A stretch of 64,000 bases of DNA, from positions 62,001 to 126,000 of the forward strand of contig NZ_JABASZ010000014.1 in the NCBI RefSeq assembly GCF_012979275.1. The letters run 5' to 3'. Within the stretch, counting starts at the first letter, position 1, and each line of letters begins with the position of its first letter. The notes under the pieces are model-generated. The model was given only the letters and a program-made list of their open reading frames with translations. It was not told the DNA's origin and did not search any database. Of the stretch, positions 7,970 to 18,906 are shown one piece after another. Source of the stretch: Pseudopontixanthobacter vadosimaris. Lineage in GTDB: Bacteria > Pseudomonadota > Alphaproteobacteria > Sphingomonadales > Sphingomonadaceae. Made by a program: the position numbers and the translations under genes.

Positions 7970-9616
7970 TCAGCTTGCCAATTGTATGACTTTGACTTGC
8001 GGACGCTTGCCGCTCCAGCGAGTCGCCGCTCGTCTCGTCGCCAGCCTCGCCGCCTCCTGGATTGCACGATCGTCTTTACGGTCGTGCCCCTTCAAGCGCC
8101 CGATGGCCTGCGCCACGTCCCCTTGGCATTCTTCCACAAAAGCCTCGTAATCCTCGTCAAGCGGCAGACCTATGCCCTCGACGGTCGGGCGATTCTTCGC
8201 ATCGAGAACGGTGACGACCACGCCCTCGCGTGAGAGGCGGCGGCGCATCGTCATCGATTCGCCGTCTGCCGGAGCGATGATGTCGCCATCGAGGATAAGG
8301 CGCCCGGACCGGACCTGCGCCAGACGCTGGGGCTTGCCCGGCGCGAGCCGGACGATATCGCCATTTTTCTGAAAAACGGCATGAGGTATGCCGCTATCGA
8401 GCCCCAGCCGGGCCTGTTCCTGCATGTGACGGATTTCGCCATGCACCGGCACGAGGATCTCCGGACGGAGCCAACCGTACAGCGCCTCCAGTTCGGGGCG
8501 CCCCGGGTGGCCGGAAACATGGATCATGCTCTGCCGGTCGGTGACCATCACGATACCGCGCTCTGAAAGGCGGTTCTGCACCTTGCCGATGGAGATCTCG
8601 TTACCGGGAATCTGGCGACTGGAAAACAGGACCACATCGCCTTCGACCAGGCTGATCGGGTGATTGCCTTCCGCGATCCGGGACAGCGCCGCGCGCGGTT
8701 CCCCCTGGCCGCCGGTGGCGATGATCAGCAATTCACCGCGCGGCAGTTTCATTGCAGTATCGAAATCGACGACGTCCGGCAGGTCCTGAAGGTAATCATT
8801 ATCCTGCGACACTTCGATCATTCGGTCGAGCGATCGTCCTGCCACGCACAGCCTGCGGCCGGTCGCCTTCGCCACTTCGCCCAGGGTATGCAGCCGGGCG
8901 ATGTTCGATGCAAAGGTGGTGACCATGACACGCCGGCCTTCGTGCTTGCGCACCTCTTCAAGCAATCCCTTGTAGACCGCGCCTTCGGATCCGCTTGGTT
9001 CAGGGTTGAAGACATTGGTGCTGTCGCAAACCATCGCGAGAATGCCTTCGTCTCCAAGGGAGGTCAGTTCCTCCTCAGTGGCAGGCTCGCCGATGATGGG
9101 TTCCTCGTCCAGCTTCCAGTCGCCCGTGTGGAAGATCCGGCCATAGGGTGTATCGATCAGCAGCGCGTGGCCTTCGGCAATCGAATGGGCGAGCGGCACA
9201 TAGGAGATATCGAACGGACCCAATGCGAAATCGTCGGCCCCCTCGATGATATTGAGCTCGACTTCGCCTGTAAGGCCGGCTTCCTGCAGCTTGCGCCGGA
9301 CCAGTTCCGCCGTGAACGGCGTCGCATAAAGCGGTACGCCAAGCTCCTGCGCGAAATAGGGAATTGCGCCGATATGATCCTCATGCGCATGGGTGAGCAC
9401 GATGCCGACCAGATCTTCCGCCCGATCCTCGATGAATTCGAGATCGGCAAACACGAGGTCGACGCCGGGATATTCATTGCCCGAGAATGTCATGCCGAGA
9501 TCGACCATCAGCCATTTGCCGTCACACCCGTAAAGGTTGACATTCATGCCAATTTCGCCCGAACCGCCCAGAGCCAGGAACAGCAGTTCCTGTTCGGGTG
9601 TGTAGTCCTTTTTCAC
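7970..9616 (-). CDS. rnj: Ribonuclease J
   Basis: A 548-residue metallo-beta-lactamase/beta-CASP ribonuclease with predicted 5'-3' exonuclease and endonuclease activity, acting in mRNA decay and rRNA maturation. Visible features: [11 protein letters not shown] near residue 16, the zinc-binding HAHEDH at 76-81, [13 protein letters not shown] with a further metal ligand, VSGHPGRPE in the beta-CASP region, and a C-terminal domain as in RNase J. The start overlaps the coaX stop by four bases (ATGA), indicating translational coupling. Length matches the family. Confidence 0.95.
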   Translation of the reverse strand: MKKDYTPEQELLFLALGGSGEIGMNVNLYGCDGKWLMVDLGMTFSGNEYPGVDLVFADLEFIEDRAEDLVGIVLTHAHEDHIGAIPYFAQELGVPLYATPFTAELVRRKLQEAGLTGEVELNIIEGADDFALGPFDISYVPLAHSIAEGHALLIDTPYGRIFHTGDWKLDEEPIIGEPATEEELTSLGDEGILAMVCDSTNVFNPEPSGSEGAVYKGLLEEVRKHEGRRVMVTTFASNIARLHTLGEVAKATGRRLCVAGRSLDRMIEVSQDNDYLQDLPDVVDFDTAMKLPRGELLIIATGGQGEPRAALSRIAEGNHPISLVEGDVVLFSSRQIPGNEISIGKVQNRLSERGIVMVTDRQSMIHVSGHPGRPELEALYGWLRPEILVPVHGEIRHMQEQARLGLDSGIPHAVFQKNGDIVRLAPGKPQRLAQVRSGRLILDGDIIAPADGESMTMRRRLSREGVVVTVLDAKNRPTVEGIGLPLDEDYEAFVEECQGDVAQAIGRLKGHDRKDDRAIQEAARLATRRAATRWSGKRPQVKVIQLAS

Positions 9617-10389
9617 TTCAAAGCCTTTTCTGCAAGGAGGGCCAGACCCTCCAGAGTGAGGTCGTCATCGACCGCATCGAAAATATTCGTGTGCTCGTCG
9701 AACAGGATGGCGAGCCCGCCCGTTGCGATTACACGAGTGGGCCGCCCGATCTCGTCACGCATCCGCGCGATCAACCCTTCCATCATGGCCACATAGCCCC
9801 AGAAGACGCCGATCACCATCTGATCCTCGGTATTGCGCCCAATGACGCTGGTGCTGCGCGGCGCGGCAATCGCCACGCGCGGTAATTTAGCCGTCGCATT
9901 CACCAGCGCATCCAGCGACAGGTTTATGCCGGGTGCGATGATCCCGCCCTTGTAGGTTCCGGCGAAATCGACAACGTCGAAAGTGGTGGCGGTGCCAAAA
10001 TCAATGATGATCAGGTCGCCATCATATCTGGTGTGCGCCGCGATCGCATTCAAGGCCCGATCCGCGCCGAGCGAGCGGGGCTCGTCCACATCGAGGGTCA
10101 TCGGCCAGACCGCTTCGCCCTCACCCGCGATCATCGGCGCGATCCCGAAATATTTCTCCGACAGCACCTGCAGATTGTGAATCGCGCGCGGGACGACGGA
10201 GCCGACGATGATGCGCGATATCTCCTCACGCGGCACGCCTTCGATCTGCATCAGTTGCAGCAGCCACACGGCATATTCGTCACCGGTGCGCCGCGCATCC
10301 GAAGCGATCCGCCATCGTGCGCGAAAAGCGCCATTGTCATACAAGGCGAAAACCACATTGGTATTGCCGACATCGGCGACGAGCAGCAT
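9613..10389 (-). CDS. coaX: Type III pantothenate kinase
   Basis: A 258-residue cytoplasmic kinase catalysing the first step of coenzyme A synthesis, ATP-dependent phosphorylation of pantothenate. Visible ASKHA-fold motifs are [13 protein letters not shown] at the N-terminus (phosphate-binding loop with catalytic aspartate), [12 protein letters not shown] near residue 103, and [12 protein letters not shown]. It starts 8 bases after the birA stop and overlaps rnj by four bases. Type III enzymes are usually insensitive to CoA feedback. The panB gene at 56.8 kb, another CoA-pathway gene, is not linked to it. Confidence 0.96.
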   Translation of the reverse strand: MLLVADVGNTNVVFALYDNGAFRARWRIASDARRTGDEYAVWLLQLMQIEGVPREEISRIIVGSVVPRAIHNLQVLSEKYFGIAPMIAGEGEAVWPMTLDVDEPRSLGADRALNAIAAHTRYDGDLIIIDFGTATTFDVVDFAGTYKGGIIAPGINLSLDALVNATAKLPRVAIAAPRSTSVIGRNTEDQMVIGVFWGYVAMMEGLIARMRDEIGRPTRVIATGGLAILFDEHTNIFDAVDDDLTLEGLALLAEKALK

Positions 10390-10397
10390 CGAAATTC

Positions 10398-11111
10398 CTA
10401 ACGCGTCAGATTTATGTCGCCGGCATGAATGACACGCATTGTCCCATCCGCCAAACGCAGCAGCAGCGATCCTGCGGGGTCGAGCCCGGCGAACTCGCCA
10501 CTAATCCGGTTTCCGCCGGGTTCGTGAACGGCGAGCTTTGTGCCCATCGGGTAGGCGGCACCTTGCCAGCGGCGTAGCAGCACATTCAGGCCGTAACGTC
10601 GCCAACGCCCCAGTTCCTTCGCGAAATCCGACGCAAGCGCAGCGGCGAAACTGTTCCTGTCGGGTGCAGTACCTGCATCCGCGATGCTGCACACGAGCCG
10701 GTCGACGAGCCTCGGTGCCGTGACGAGGTTCACGCCTATCCCGACGACGACGCTGTCGCCTGTTCGCTCGAGCAGGATACCGGCCAGTTTTGCCCCATCC
10801 ACCAGCAGATCGTTTGGCCATTTCAGGGCGAGGTTGCTGCCCTGCGAAATGAAGGGTTCGACGGTTGTCCTCACCGCCAGACCCGCAACAAGAGCGAGAG
10901 AGGCCGCCGGAGGCGAATGTCGATCCGCGTGAACGATGGTCGACCCCATGAAGTTGCCGCTTCCGTCCGCCCATTTTCGCCCGTGCCTGCCGCGTCCGCC
11001 GCTCTGCCGGTCGGCGATCAGCCAGTGGCCTTCCGCGATCCTCTCACCCTGCCCCAGGCGCTGGAGAAGATCTGCATTGGTCGAACCTGTTTCGGCGACA
11101 AACTCTAGCAA
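10398..11111 (-). CDS. birA: Biotin--[acetyl-CoA-carboxylase] ligase, TTG start likely
   Basis: Attaches biotin to the carboxyl-carrier protein of acetyl-CoA carboxylase. About 237 residues. Motifs: [10 protein letters not shown] at the N-terminus, GRGRHGRKW (biotinyl-AMP binding loop), KWPNDLLV with catalytic lysine, and GIGVNL. There is no N-terminal helix-turn-helix, so it is a monofunctional class I ligase. No ATG is available: the in-frame TTG at 11111 gives [12 protein letters not shown] and is the best start. An ATG overlapping the nuoN stop (ATGA at 11134-11137) is in another frame and hits a stop after ten codons, so a small indel relative to an ancestral coupled start is possible. 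Confidence 0.9.
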   Translation of the reverse strand: MLEFVAETGSTNADLLQRLGQGERIAEGHWLIADRQSGGRGRHGRKWADGSGNFMGSTIVHADRHSPPAASLALVAGLAVRTTVEPFISQGSNLALKWPNDLLVDGAKLAGILLERTGDSVVVGIGVNLVTAPRLVDRLVCSIADAGTAPDRNSFAAALASDFAKELGRWRRYGLNVLLRRWQGAAYPMGTKLAVHEPGGNRISGEFAGLDPAGSLLLRLADGTMRVIHAGDINLTR

Positions 11112-11133
11112 GACGGTGCCGGGCGGCGGATGA

Positions 11134-12597
11134 TCATGGCAGCAGGAACAGCGAGACTGCCGCACGGTCCGCAAGTAATCCGAGCGGGATCGTGAGAAGA
11201 TAACCCAACGGCGAAACGATGATCGCCATTGCGATGAGCAGTACCCAGTGGCCTGTCTCGCTGCGCCCCTGAACCACTCCGGCAGGTTCGTCGAAGAACA
11301 TGACCTTGACGACTTTGAGGTAATAGAACGCACCGATCACGCTGGCTGCGATACCGAGCGCGGCCAGCAGGATCAGATCCGCCTGCACCGCAGCCTGAAA
11401 TACGACGAACTTGCCCCAGAAGCCGAACATCGGCGGCAGACCGGCGAGGCTCAGCATCATTCCGGCAAGGATCAGGGCAATTACCGGCTTTGCGCGAGAC
11501 AGTCCGGCAATGTCGCGGATATTCTCCACATAACTGCCTTCGGCATCGCGCAGCATCAGGATGGCGACGAAGCTGCCTATCGTCATGACGACATAGATCG
11601 CGAGGTAGACCAGCACGGCGCTGGCCCCTTGCGGAGTGCCCGCCGCAAGGCCGATGAGAATGAAACCCACATTGTTGATCGAGGAATAGGCCAGCAGCCG
11701 CTTCAGATTGTCCTGCCCGATCGCTCCCAACGCACCGAGGACGATGGAGGCAAGCGCAGCGAAGATGACGATTTGCCGCCACGCATCCGCCTGCAGCCCG
11801 AAGGCATCCAGCGACACCCTGACGGTGAGGGCAACGGCGGCAACTTTGGGAGCGGAAGCGAAGAAGGTAGTGACCGGGGTTGGCGCGCCCTCGTAAACAT
11901 CCGGGGTCCACATGTGGAACGGAACCGCCGCGATCTTGAAGGCCAGCCCCGCGAGGACGAAGATCAGGCCGAACAGGGCGCCGGTCGACAATTCGAGCGC
12001 CATGGCGGCGCGGATAAGCGTGAAATCGGTCGTGCCTGTGAAACCGTAGACCAGGCTCATGCCGTAGAGCAGAATGCCGCTCGCCAGCGCGCCGAGAATG
12101 AAGTACTTCAGGCCCGCTTCGGCGGAACGTCCGCTGCCGGGAAGGAAGGACGCCAGCACATAGGCGGCGAGCGAACTCAACTCCAGACCGATGTAGAGCG
12201 TGATGAGATTTCCGGACGAAACCATGATGCCCGTGCCGAGAACGGCGAACAATATCAGGACCGGATATTCGGCGCGCATGGCGCCCAGCCTTTCGAAAAA
12301 GGGCGGCGCGATCATCAGGCACGCGATGCCCGAGACATAAATCAGCATTTTTGCGAAAGCGGCGAAACCGTCCGCGCGGAACTGCCCGGCAAAAGCACTG
12401 GTGTCCGGCCCCGCAGCACCCTCAAGCAATGCAGGCCCGACCATGAAGCAGGCGACGCCGAGCACCAAGGCTGCGAGAATGCTGACCGGCCGGGCCGCGC
12501 TGTCACCCACCCATGCGGTAATGAGCAGCAGCACAAGGCCCGATATGCTGATCAGCAGTTCGGGCGCGATCAGCGCAAGGTAATTTCCAAAGTCCAT
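11134..12597 (-). CDS. nuoN: NADH-quinone oxidoreductase subunit N
   Basis: A 487-residue antiporter-like subunit of the membrane arm of complex I, with about 14 predicted helices and a role in proton translocation. Visible signatures include VPFHMWTPDVYEGAPTPVT, conserved in NuoL/M/N and Mrp antiporters, QDNLKRLLAYSSINNVGF with the conserved lysines, and LSLAGLPPMFGFWGKF. Its start overlaps the nuoM stop by one base (TAATG). Last nuo gene of the operon, followed by birA. Confidence 0.96.
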   Translation of the reverse strand: MDFGNYLALIAPELLISISGLVLLLITAWVGDSAARPVSILAALVLGVACFMVGPALLEGAAGPDTSAFAGQFRADGFAAFAKMLIYVSGIACLMIAPPFFERLGAMRAEYPVLILFAVLGTGIMVSSGNLITLYIGLELSSLAAYVLASFLPGSGRSAEAGLKYFILGALASGILLYGMSLVYGFTGTTDFTLIRAAMALELSTGALFGLIFVLAGLAFKIAAVPFHMWTPDVYEGAPTPVTTFFASAPKVAAVALTVRVSLDAFGLQADAWRQIVIFAALASIVLGALGAIGQDNLKRLLAYSSINNVGFILIGLAAGTPQGASAVLVYLAIYVVMTIGSFVAILMLRDAEGSYVENIRDIAGLSRAKPVIALILAGMMLSLAGLPPMFGFWGKFVVFQAAVQADLILLAALGIAASVIGAFYYLKVVKVMFFDEPAGVVQGRSETGHWVLLIAMAIIVSPLGYLLTIPLGLLADRAAVSLFLLP

Positions 12598-14201
12598 TAA
12601 TGGGCCCCTTCGCCCGCGATGCCGCCATTGGCGACAGCTGCCGCTCCGTGAGCGTCCCCGGCCCCGGCCGCACCATGTTCATCCGTGACCTGATTGGCTG
12701 CAGAAGGCCGCGGCGTTCCGATCCTGATGGCGCTGTCATATTCCGGGGCTACCCTGGCAAGCCTTGCGTCGAGCACCGCGATATCCTGACGCATCGGCGC
12801 GAGAAAGCTTTCCGGATAGATCCCCATCCACAAGGTCGCGGCGGCGATCGGCGCCAGCATCAGCCATTCCCGGCCGTTCAGATCGGGCATCGCAGCAGCG
12901 TCTTCGTTCCTCTGCAGACCGAAGACGACGCGCCTGTAAAGATAGAGCATGTAGGCCGCGCCGAGAATGATGCCCGTGGTGCAAATGATCGTCACGAAGC
13001 TGGACACCTGGTAGATGCCGGCGAGCGACAGGAATTCGCCCACGAAGCCGCTCGTGCCCGGAAGGCCGATGCTCGCCATGGTGAACAACAGGAAGAAGAT
13101 CGCATATTTCGGCATGTTGATGGCGAGGCCGCCGTACCGCGCAATCTCCCGCGTGTGCAGCCGGTCATAGATGACGCCGACGCAAAGGAACAATGCACCT
13201 GATACAAGGCCGTGGCTCAGCATGACGATCATCGCGCCTTCCAGCCCCTGTATGTTGAAGGCGAACAGGCCCACGGTCACGATCGCCATATGCGCAACCG
13301 AACTGTAGGCGATCAATTTCTTCATGTCTGACTGCACCAGCGCAACCAGCGACGTGTAGATGACCGCGATCATCGACAGCGTGAAGATCAGCCAGGCGAA
13401 TTGCGCCGAGGCATCAGGAAACATCGGCAGCGAGAAGCGGATGAAGCCGTAACCGCCCAGCTTCAGCAGGACACCCGCCAGAATGACCGAACCGGCGGTC
13501 GGTGCCTGGACATGGGCATCGGGCAACCAGGTATGCACGGGCCACATCGGCATCTTGACCGCGAAACTGGCGAAGAAGGCAAACCACAGCCAGTTCTGCA
13601 CGCCGGGTGCAAAATCATACTGCATCAGAATCGGAATGTAGGATGTCCCGGCATCGTTCACCATCCACAGCATCGCGATGAGCATGAGAACCGAGCCGAG
13701 CAGGGTGTAGAGAAAGAACTTGTAACTGGCGTAGATGCGGTTGTCGCCGCCCCAGATGCCGATGATCAGATACATCGGAATCAGGCCGGCTTCGAAGAAG
13801 ATGTAGAACAGGAACAGATCCTGCGCAGCGAAGACACCGATGATCAGCAATTCCATGAACAGGAAAGCCGACATGTAGATACCGACACGATCGCGAATGC
13901 CGTCCCAGCTTGCCAAGATACAGACCGGCATCAGGAATACCGATAATACGATCAACATGAGGGCGATGCCGTCGATCCCCAGCGCATAGCTGAAGCCGGC
14001 AAACAGCGGCTGGCTCTCGACGAATTGCCACTGCGCCCCGCCGATATCGTATGATGCCCAAAGCAAGATGCCGAGCGCGAGGTTTATAATTGTAGTGACC
14101 AGAGCGGTAACGCGCGCGGCGTGTGCCCCCAGAAACAGGCAGACGATCGCGCCCACCAGCGGCACGAACAACATTAGCGAAAGTATGGGTAAGCCCCCCA
14201 T
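12597..14201 (-). CDS. nuoM: NADH-quinone oxidoreductase subunit M
   Basis: A 534-residue antiporter-like membrane subunit of complex I. Motifs: LFYIFFEAGLIPMYLIIG with the conserved glutamate in helix 5, MPMWPVHTWLPDAHVQAPTAGSV, QSDMKKLIAYSSVAHM, and LPGTSGFVGEF. I prefer the ATG at 14201, which overlaps the nuoL stop as TGATG and has GGGTT ahead of it; an in-frame ATG at 14216 would overlap nuoL by 16 bases. The extra C-terminal segment is alanine/glycine rich (HGAAGAGDAHGAAAVANGG), a low-complexity tail beyond the usual NuoM end. Confidence 0.96.
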   Translation of the reverse strand: MGGLPILSLMLFVPLVGAIVCLFLGAHAARVTALVTTIINLALGILLWASYDIGGAQWQFVESQPLFAGFSYALGIDGIALMLIVLSVFLMPVCILASWDGIRDRVGIYMSAFLFMELLIIGVFAAQDLFLFYIFFEAGLIPMYLIIGIWGGDNRIYASYKFFLYTLLGSVLMLIAMLWMVNDAGTSYIPILMQYDFAPGVQNWLWFAFFASFAVKMPMWPVHTWLPDAHVQAPTAGSVILAGVLLKLGGYGFIRFSLPMFPDASAQFAWLIFTLSMIAVIYTSLVALVQSDMKKLIAYSSVAHMAIVTVGLFAFNIQGLEGAMIVMLSHGLVSGALFLCVGVIYDRLHTREIARYGGLAINMPKYAIFFLLFTMASIGLPGTSGFVGEFLSLAGIYQVSSFVTIICTTGIILGAAYMLYLYRRVVFGLQRNEDAAAMPDLNGREWLMLAPIAAATLWMGIYPESFLAPMRQDIAVLDARLARVAPEYDSAIRIGTPRPSAANQVTDEHGAAGAGDAHGAAAVANGGIAGEGAH

Positions 14202-16264
14202 CACATCAGAACCCATGTGATCGCCGCGACGACGCCGAGCAGCATGATGAGTGCATAGCTGTAAAGATAACCGGATTGGAACCTGCGGGCACCGGCGCTG
14301 CCTTGGGCGACGAGCCAGGCTGCGCCGTCCGGTCCGAACCGGTCGATGCCGCCTTCGTCGCCCAATTTCCAGAACTTGCGACCGAACCAGAACGCCGGAC
14401 GCACGAAGATGCGATCGTACAGTTCATCGAAATACCATTTGTTGAACAGAAAATTGTGCAGCAGGCCGAACTGTTCCACGAACTTGCCGGGGATCGACGT
14501 GTCACGGATGTAGGCGAACCAGGCGATCAGGAGTCCGGCAAGCATCACGATCGTAGCAGTCAGCTTCACCCACAGCGGCGTGGCGTGCATCGCGTGGATC
14601 AGCCCATCGTTGTAGTAGATCGACCCGTTCCAGAATTCGGCGCTGTCGAGAAAGGCCTCGCTGAACAGCCACCCGGCAAAGATGGCACCTAGCGATAGCA
14701 CCGCCAGCGGGATCAGCATCGAGACGGGGCTCTCATGCGGATGATAACCCGCAGTTCCCTCGGCCTGCTCCGGCGACGGCACATCGTGCATCGCAACATG
14801 GCCGGCATTCTCCTGCCGTGCAGGATTGGCCTCGTCGGGTTCGTCATGGCCGTGGTGAACGGCATGCTGGATATGCTCGCTCTGCGCCCAGCGCGGTTTG
14901 CCCCAGAAGGTCAGGAACATCAGGCGCCAGCTGTAGAAGCTCGTCAGCAGGGCCGAAAACGCGCCGAGCCAGAATGCGAACTGCCCCAGTTCGGTGCCGC
15001 GACCGAACGCCGCTTCGAGAATTGCATCCTTGGAATGGAACCCGGCGAAACCTGCATGCAGCCAGTAAATACCCACACCTGTTATCGCGAGAGTCCCGGC
15101 CATCATGGCCCAGAAGGTCAGCGGGATCTTCTTCCGCAGCGCGCCATAATATCGCATGTCCTGTTCGTGATGCATGGCGTGGATCACCGACCCTGCGCCC
15201 AGGAACAAGAGCGCCTTGAAGAAGGCATGGGTGAACAGATGGAACATCGCCGCGCCATAAGCGCCCACGCCTGCGGCAAAGAACATGTAGCCTAGCTGCG
15301 AGCAGGTAGAATAGGCAATCACCCTCTTGATGTCCCACTGCACCGTTCCCACCGTTGCCGCAAACAGGCAGGTCGCGGCACCGATGAAGGTGACGAAAGC
15401 CAGCGCCACTGGAGCGGTTTCGAACATCGGCGACAGGCGGCATACCATGAACACGCCTGCCGTAACCATGGTGGCGGCGTGGATCAGCGCGGATACAGGT
15501 GTCGGCCCCTCCATCGCATCCGGCAACCAGGTGTGCAGGCCGAGCTGGGCCGATTTGCCCATCGCCCCGATGAATAGCAGGATGCACAGCACATCCATGA
15601 CCATGACCCTGCTGCCTAAGAACCCGACGCTGGCACCCGACATGGCAGGCGCAGCTTCGAGAATGACTGGGATCGAGGTGGTTCCGAAAACCAGAAAGGT
15701 TCCGAAGATGCCAAGCATGAAGCCGAGATCGCCCACCCGATTGACGATGAACGCCTTCATCGCGGCTGAATTCGCGCTGGGTTTGCGGAACCAGAATCCG
15801 ATCAGCAGATAAGAGGCAAGGCCCACCCCTTCCCAGCCGAAGAACATCTGCACCAGATTATCCGCAGTCACCAGCATGAGCATGGCGAAGGTGAACAGGC
15901 TGAGATAGGCGAAGAAACGCGGCTGATCGGGATCCTCGTCCATATAGCCCCAGCTGTAGAGGTGGACGAGCGCGGAAACAGTCGTGATCACGACCAGCAT
16001 CACTGCCGTCAATGTATCCACCCGCAGTGCCCAGCCGAATTCCATGTCGCCCGAGCGCACCCAGTCCAGAACCGGCACCACCGCTGCGATCGTCTCACCA
16101 GACAGAAAGCCAAGGAATATGGGCCAACTGAGGCCGCAGGAGATGAACAGCGCACCGGTGGTAATGGCCTTCACCGCGACATTGCCGAGCGATCGGTTGC
16201 CAAGCCCGCCGATAATGGCTGCCAGCAGCGGCAGGAAAACGACGATCAGGATGCTGGTGGACAA
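14201..16264 (-). CDS. nuoL: NADH-quinone oxidoreductase subunit L
   Basis: A 687-residue distal antiporter-like subunit of complex I, carrying the long lateral helix at its C-terminus. Visible motifs: [45 protein letters not shown] in two conserved parts, [18 protein letters not shown], and the HDEPDEAN to HPHESP histidine/acid-rich loop near residues 475-520 before the final helices. It starts four bases after the nuoK stop. Length fits the family (about 610-700). Confidence 0.97.
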   Translation of the reverse strand: MSTSILIVVFLPLLAAIIGGLGNRSLGNVAVKAITTGALFISCGLSWPIFLGFLSGETIAAVVPVLDWVRSGDMEFGWALRVDTLTAVMLVVITTVSALVHLYSWGYMDEDPDQPRFFAYLSLFTFAMLMLVTADNLVQMFFGWEGVGLASYLLIGFWFRKPSANSAAMKAFIVNRVGDLGFMLGIFGTFLVFGTTSIPVILEAAPAMSGASVGFLGSRVMVMDVLCILLFIGAMGKSAQLGLHTWLPDAMEGPTPVSALIHAATMVTAGVFMVCRLSPMFETAPVALAFVTFIGAATCLFAATVGTVQWDIKRVIAYSTCSQLGYMFFAAGVGAYGAAMFHLFTHAFFKALLFLGAGSVIHAMHHEQDMRYYGALRKKIPLTFWAMMAGTLAITGVGIYWLHAGFAGFHSKDAILEAAFGRGTELGQFAFWLGAFSALLTSFYSWRLMFLTFWGKPRWAQSEHIQHAVHHGHDEPDEANPARQENAGHVAMHDVPSPEQAEGTAGYHPHESPVSMLIPLAVLSLGAIFAGWLFSEAFLDSAEFWNGSIYYNDGLIHAMHATPLWVKLTATIVMLAGLLIAWFAYIRDTSIPGKFVEQFGLLHNFLFNKWYFDELYDRIFVRPAFWFGRKFWKLGDEGGIDRFGPDGAAWLVAQGSAGARRFQSGYLYSYALIMLLGVVAAITWVLM

Positions 16265-16268
16265 GATC

Positions 16269-16574
16269 TCAACCCTTCATCTGGTTGGCGTCTTGCACCG
16301 CGATGGTGCCGCGACTGCGGAAATAGATGACCAGGATGGCGAGCCCGATGGCCGCCTCGCCCGCTGCCACGGTCAGCACGAACATCGCGAAGATCTGGCC
16401 GGTCAGATCGCCCAGGAATGCACTGAATGCCACGAGGTTGATATTGACCGCCAGCAGGATGAGTTCGATCGACATCAGAATGACGATGATGTTCTTGCGG
16501 TTGAGAAAAATACCGAGCACGCCCAGCACGAACAGGATCGCCCCGACCACGATGAAATGTTCGATCCCGATCAC
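16269..16574 (-). CDS. nuoK: NADH-quinone oxidoreductase subunit K
   Basis: A 101-residue subunit with three membrane helices. It starts at GTG 16574, which overlaps the nuoJ stop as GTGA; the mature start reads (M)[14 protein letters not shown]. Diagnostic features are [20 protein letters not shown] with the conserved membrane glutamate involved in proton transfer, and [16 protein letters not shown] with the second conserved glutamate. The frame continues open upstream inside nuoJ, so a longer start would be spurious. Length and spacing match alphaproteobacterial nuoK. Confidence 0.95.
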   Translation of the reverse strand: MIGIEHFIVVGAILFVLGVLGIFLNRKNIIVILMSIELILLAVNINLVAFSAFLGDLTGQIFAMFVLTVAAGEAAIGLAILVIYFRSRGTIAVQDANQMKG

Positions 16575-17197
16575 AGGTCGATCCCCTTGCCGATTGCGGG
16601 CGACGCGTTGACGGTCGCGTCTTCGGGCTTGCGACGCACCTGCTTCCCGATATCCTGATGAGCGCGGCGATGAGCGGCCGGACGCTCGCGATGCGTCAGG
16701 ACGATGGCCCCGATCATCGCGACCAGCAAGATGATGCCCGCGCTCTCGAACAGGAACAGGTAACGGCTGTATAGCAGCGCGCCGATGCTCTCGATATTGC
16801 TTTCGAACATTAGCGGAGCCGCAGTGCCGTCCGGCGTGCCGAGAACCAGCGCCCCTGCTCTGTATGCGCCAATGCCGAGCACCAGTTCGGCCAGCAGGAT
16901 CAGCGCGATGATGATGCCGAGCGGAGCGTTGCGGACGAAGCCTGCCCGCATCGATGCGAAATCGATGTCCAGCATCATCACGACGAACAGGAACAGGACG
17001 GCGACTGCACCGACATAGACGATCACCAGCAGCATCGCGATGAATTCGGCGCCGACCAGCACCATGAGGCCGGCGGCATTGAAGAACGACAGGATCAGCC
17101 ACAGCACCGAATGGACCGGATTTCGCGACATGATCACCATCACCGCGCTGGCGATGACGACCGTTGCGAACAGGTAGAAGGCTATGGTCAGAAGCAT
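16571..17197 (-). CDS. nuoJ: NADH-quinone oxidoreductase subunit J
   Basis: A 208-residue membrane subunit (ND6-like) with five predicted helices. [19 protein letters not shown] near residue 26 and [17 protein letters not shown] near residue 60 are the conserved region of this family. The C-terminal 40 residues ([12 protein letters not shown]-type, [12 protein letters not shown]) are polar and cytoplasmic. It begins 39 bases after the nuoI stop, the widest internal gap within this stretch of the operon, and overlaps nuoK by four bases. Confidence 0.95.
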   Translation of the reverse strand: MLLTIAFYLFATVVIASAVMVIMSRNPVHSVLWLILSFFNAAGLMVLVGAEFIAMLLVIVYVGAVAVLFLFVVMMLDIDFASMRAGFVRNAPLGIIIALILLAELVLGIGAYRAGALVLGTPDGTAAPLMFESNIESIGALLYSRYLFLFESAGIILLVAMIGAIVLTHRERPAAHRRAHQDIGKQVRRKPEDATVNASPAIGKGIDL

Positions 17198-17236
17198 AGG
17201 GTTTGAATCGGTCCCATCGGGTGAATTGGGCGCGCG

Positions 17237-17722
17237 TTAGCGGTAGGGCGCGTCGGCTTCAAGGTTCGCGGCAAGTGCGCGCTCCCACTTGTCCCCGTTG
17301 GCGAGTAGTTTCGCCTTGTCATACAGCAATTCCTCGCGCGTCTCGGTCGCATATTCGAGGTTCGGGCCTTCGACGATCGCATCGACCGGGCAGGCTTCCT
17401 GGCAGAAACCGCAATAGATGCATTTGGTCATGTCGATATCGTAGCGCGTGGTGCGGCGGCTGCCATCGTCGCGCGGTTCGGCATCGATGGTGATGGCCCA
17501 CGCCGGACAGACAGCCTCGCACAATTTGCAGGCGATGCAGCGTTCCTCGCCATTGGGATAGCGGCGCAGCGCGTGTTCGCCGCGAAAGCGCGGGGACACC
17601 GGGTTCTTTTCGAAGGGATAGTTGATCGTAACCTTGGGCTTGAAGAAATATCTCAGCGTCAGCGCATGAGCCTTCAGGAATTCCCACAGGGTAAAGGATT
17701 TGATCAGATGGCCTACATTCAT
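17237..17722 (-). CDS. nuoI: NADH-quinone oxidoreductase subunit I
   Basis: A 161-residue peripheral-arm subunit holding two [4Fe-4S] clusters (N6a and N6b) near the quinone end. Two ferredoxin motifs are plain: [16 protein letters not shown] and [16 protein letters not shown]. The N-terminal amphipathic region ([21 protein letters not shown]) docks to the membrane arm. Its start overlaps the nuoH stop by four bases. Length agrees with other alphaproteobacterial NuoI proteins (about 160). Confidence 0.97.
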   Translation of the reverse strand: MNVGHLIKSFTLWEFLKAHALTLRYFFKPKVTINYPFEKNPVSPRFRGEHALRRYPNGEERCIACKLCEAVCPAWAITIDAEPRDDGSRRTTRYDIDMTKCIYCGFCQEACPVDAIVEGPNLEYATETREELLYDKAKLLANGDKWERALAANLEADAPYR

Positions 17723-18906
17723 GATGCGAATTCTCTTTCAAGCGCCGGCAGATCGTCGGCACAGCGGCCGTCCCACAGATTGGCGGCGGATTGCCCCTCG
17801 CGGTACAATACGCCCGCTTCGGTGACCGGCACGGTCGACGCATAGACACGGCCTGCGTCTCCGCAATCATAGCGCGTCAGCATCAACCAACCGCTGACCA
17901 GCACAACGAACAGCAGGCTCATCGGCAGGAACACCTTCCACCCCAGCCGCATCAACTGGTCATAACGGAAACGGGGAACCGTCGCCTTGATCCAGCTGAA
18001 GATGAAGAAAAACAGGAAGATCTTGGCAAACAGCCAGATGAAACCTGGAACCGCATAGAGCGGTTCCCAATTGACCGGGGGCAACCAGCCGCCGAAAAAC
18101 AGGATTGCGTTGAGCGCACACATCAGCAGCACGTTGGCATATTCGCCCAGCCAGAAGAGCGCGAAGCTCATTGAACTGTATTCCGTCTGGTACCCGGCGA
18201 CGAGCTCGCTTTCGGCTTCCGTCAAGTCAAACGGTGCGCGAGCGGTTTCGGCAAGGCTGGAAATCAGGAACACGACCCACATCGGGAACAGCAGCAGGTT
18301 AAAGGCGTAGCCGTTGAAGATACCGAGCCCATGGCCGATCTGGCCGACGATGATCCCGTTCATGTTGAAGGTGCCGGCGTAAAGCACGACGCAGATGATG
18401 ACGAAGCCGATCGAGACTTCGTAGGAAATCATCTGCGCTGCGGCCCGCATCGCCGAAAAGAACGGATATTTGGAATTCGATGCCCAGCCCGAGATCACGA
18501 CGCCATAGACGCCGAGCGAACTGATCGCGAAAATGTAGAGCAGCCCGACATTGATGTCCGCCAGAACCGCACCCGAATTGAACGGAATGACCGCCCATGC
18601 AGTCAGCGCCACGGTAAAGGTGAGGATCGGCGCCAGAAGGAAAAGACCCTTGTTGGCCGCGCTGGGAATGATTGTTTCCTGCAGGAATACCTTCAGGCCG
18701 TCGGCGAAGCTCTGGGCCAGGCCGAAGGGGCCGACCACATTGGGGCCGCGCCGCAGGGCGATAGCCGCCCATACCTTGCGGTCCATGTAGATGATCATGG
18801 CGACCGCCAGCATCAGCGGCAAGGCGATCAGCAGCACGCCGGCGAATGTCGCCAAGCCCCACGCCCATTCGTAGGACATGCCCCAGTCCTGGAACGTCTC
18901 GGTCAT
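17719..18906 (-). CDS. nuoH: NADH-quinone oxidoreductase subunit H, C-terminally extended
   Basis: A 395-residue membrane subunit (ND1-like) forming the quinone-binding site at the junction of the two arms, with about eight helices. Visible: [23 protein letters not shown] in two parts, [21 protein letters not shown] near the end, and the conserved acidic loop [18 protein letters not shown]. NuoH is usually about 330-350 residues. Here some 51 residues follow the last helix (from RYDCGDAG to EREFAS), containing two cysteines. Overlaps nuoI and nuoG by four bases each. Confidence 0.96.
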   Translation of the reverse strand: MTETFQDWGMSYEWAWGLATFAGVLLIALPLMLAVAMIIYMDRKVWAAIALRRGPNVVGPFGLAQSFADGLKVFLQETIIPSAANKGLFLLAPILTFTVALTAWAVIPFNSGAVLADINVGLLYIFAISSLGVYGVVISGWASNSKYPFFSAMRAAAQMISYEVSIGFVIICVVLYAGTFNMNGIIVGQIGHGLGIFNGYAFNLLLFPMWVVFLISSLAETARAPFDLTEAESELVAGYQTEYSSMSFALFWLGEYANVLLMCALNAILFFGGWLPPVNWEPLYAVPGFIWLFAKIFLFFFIFSWIKATVPRFRYDQLMRLGWKVFLPMSLLFVVLVSGWLMLTRYDCGDAGRVYASTVPVTEAGVLYREGQSAANLWDGRCADDLPALEREFAS

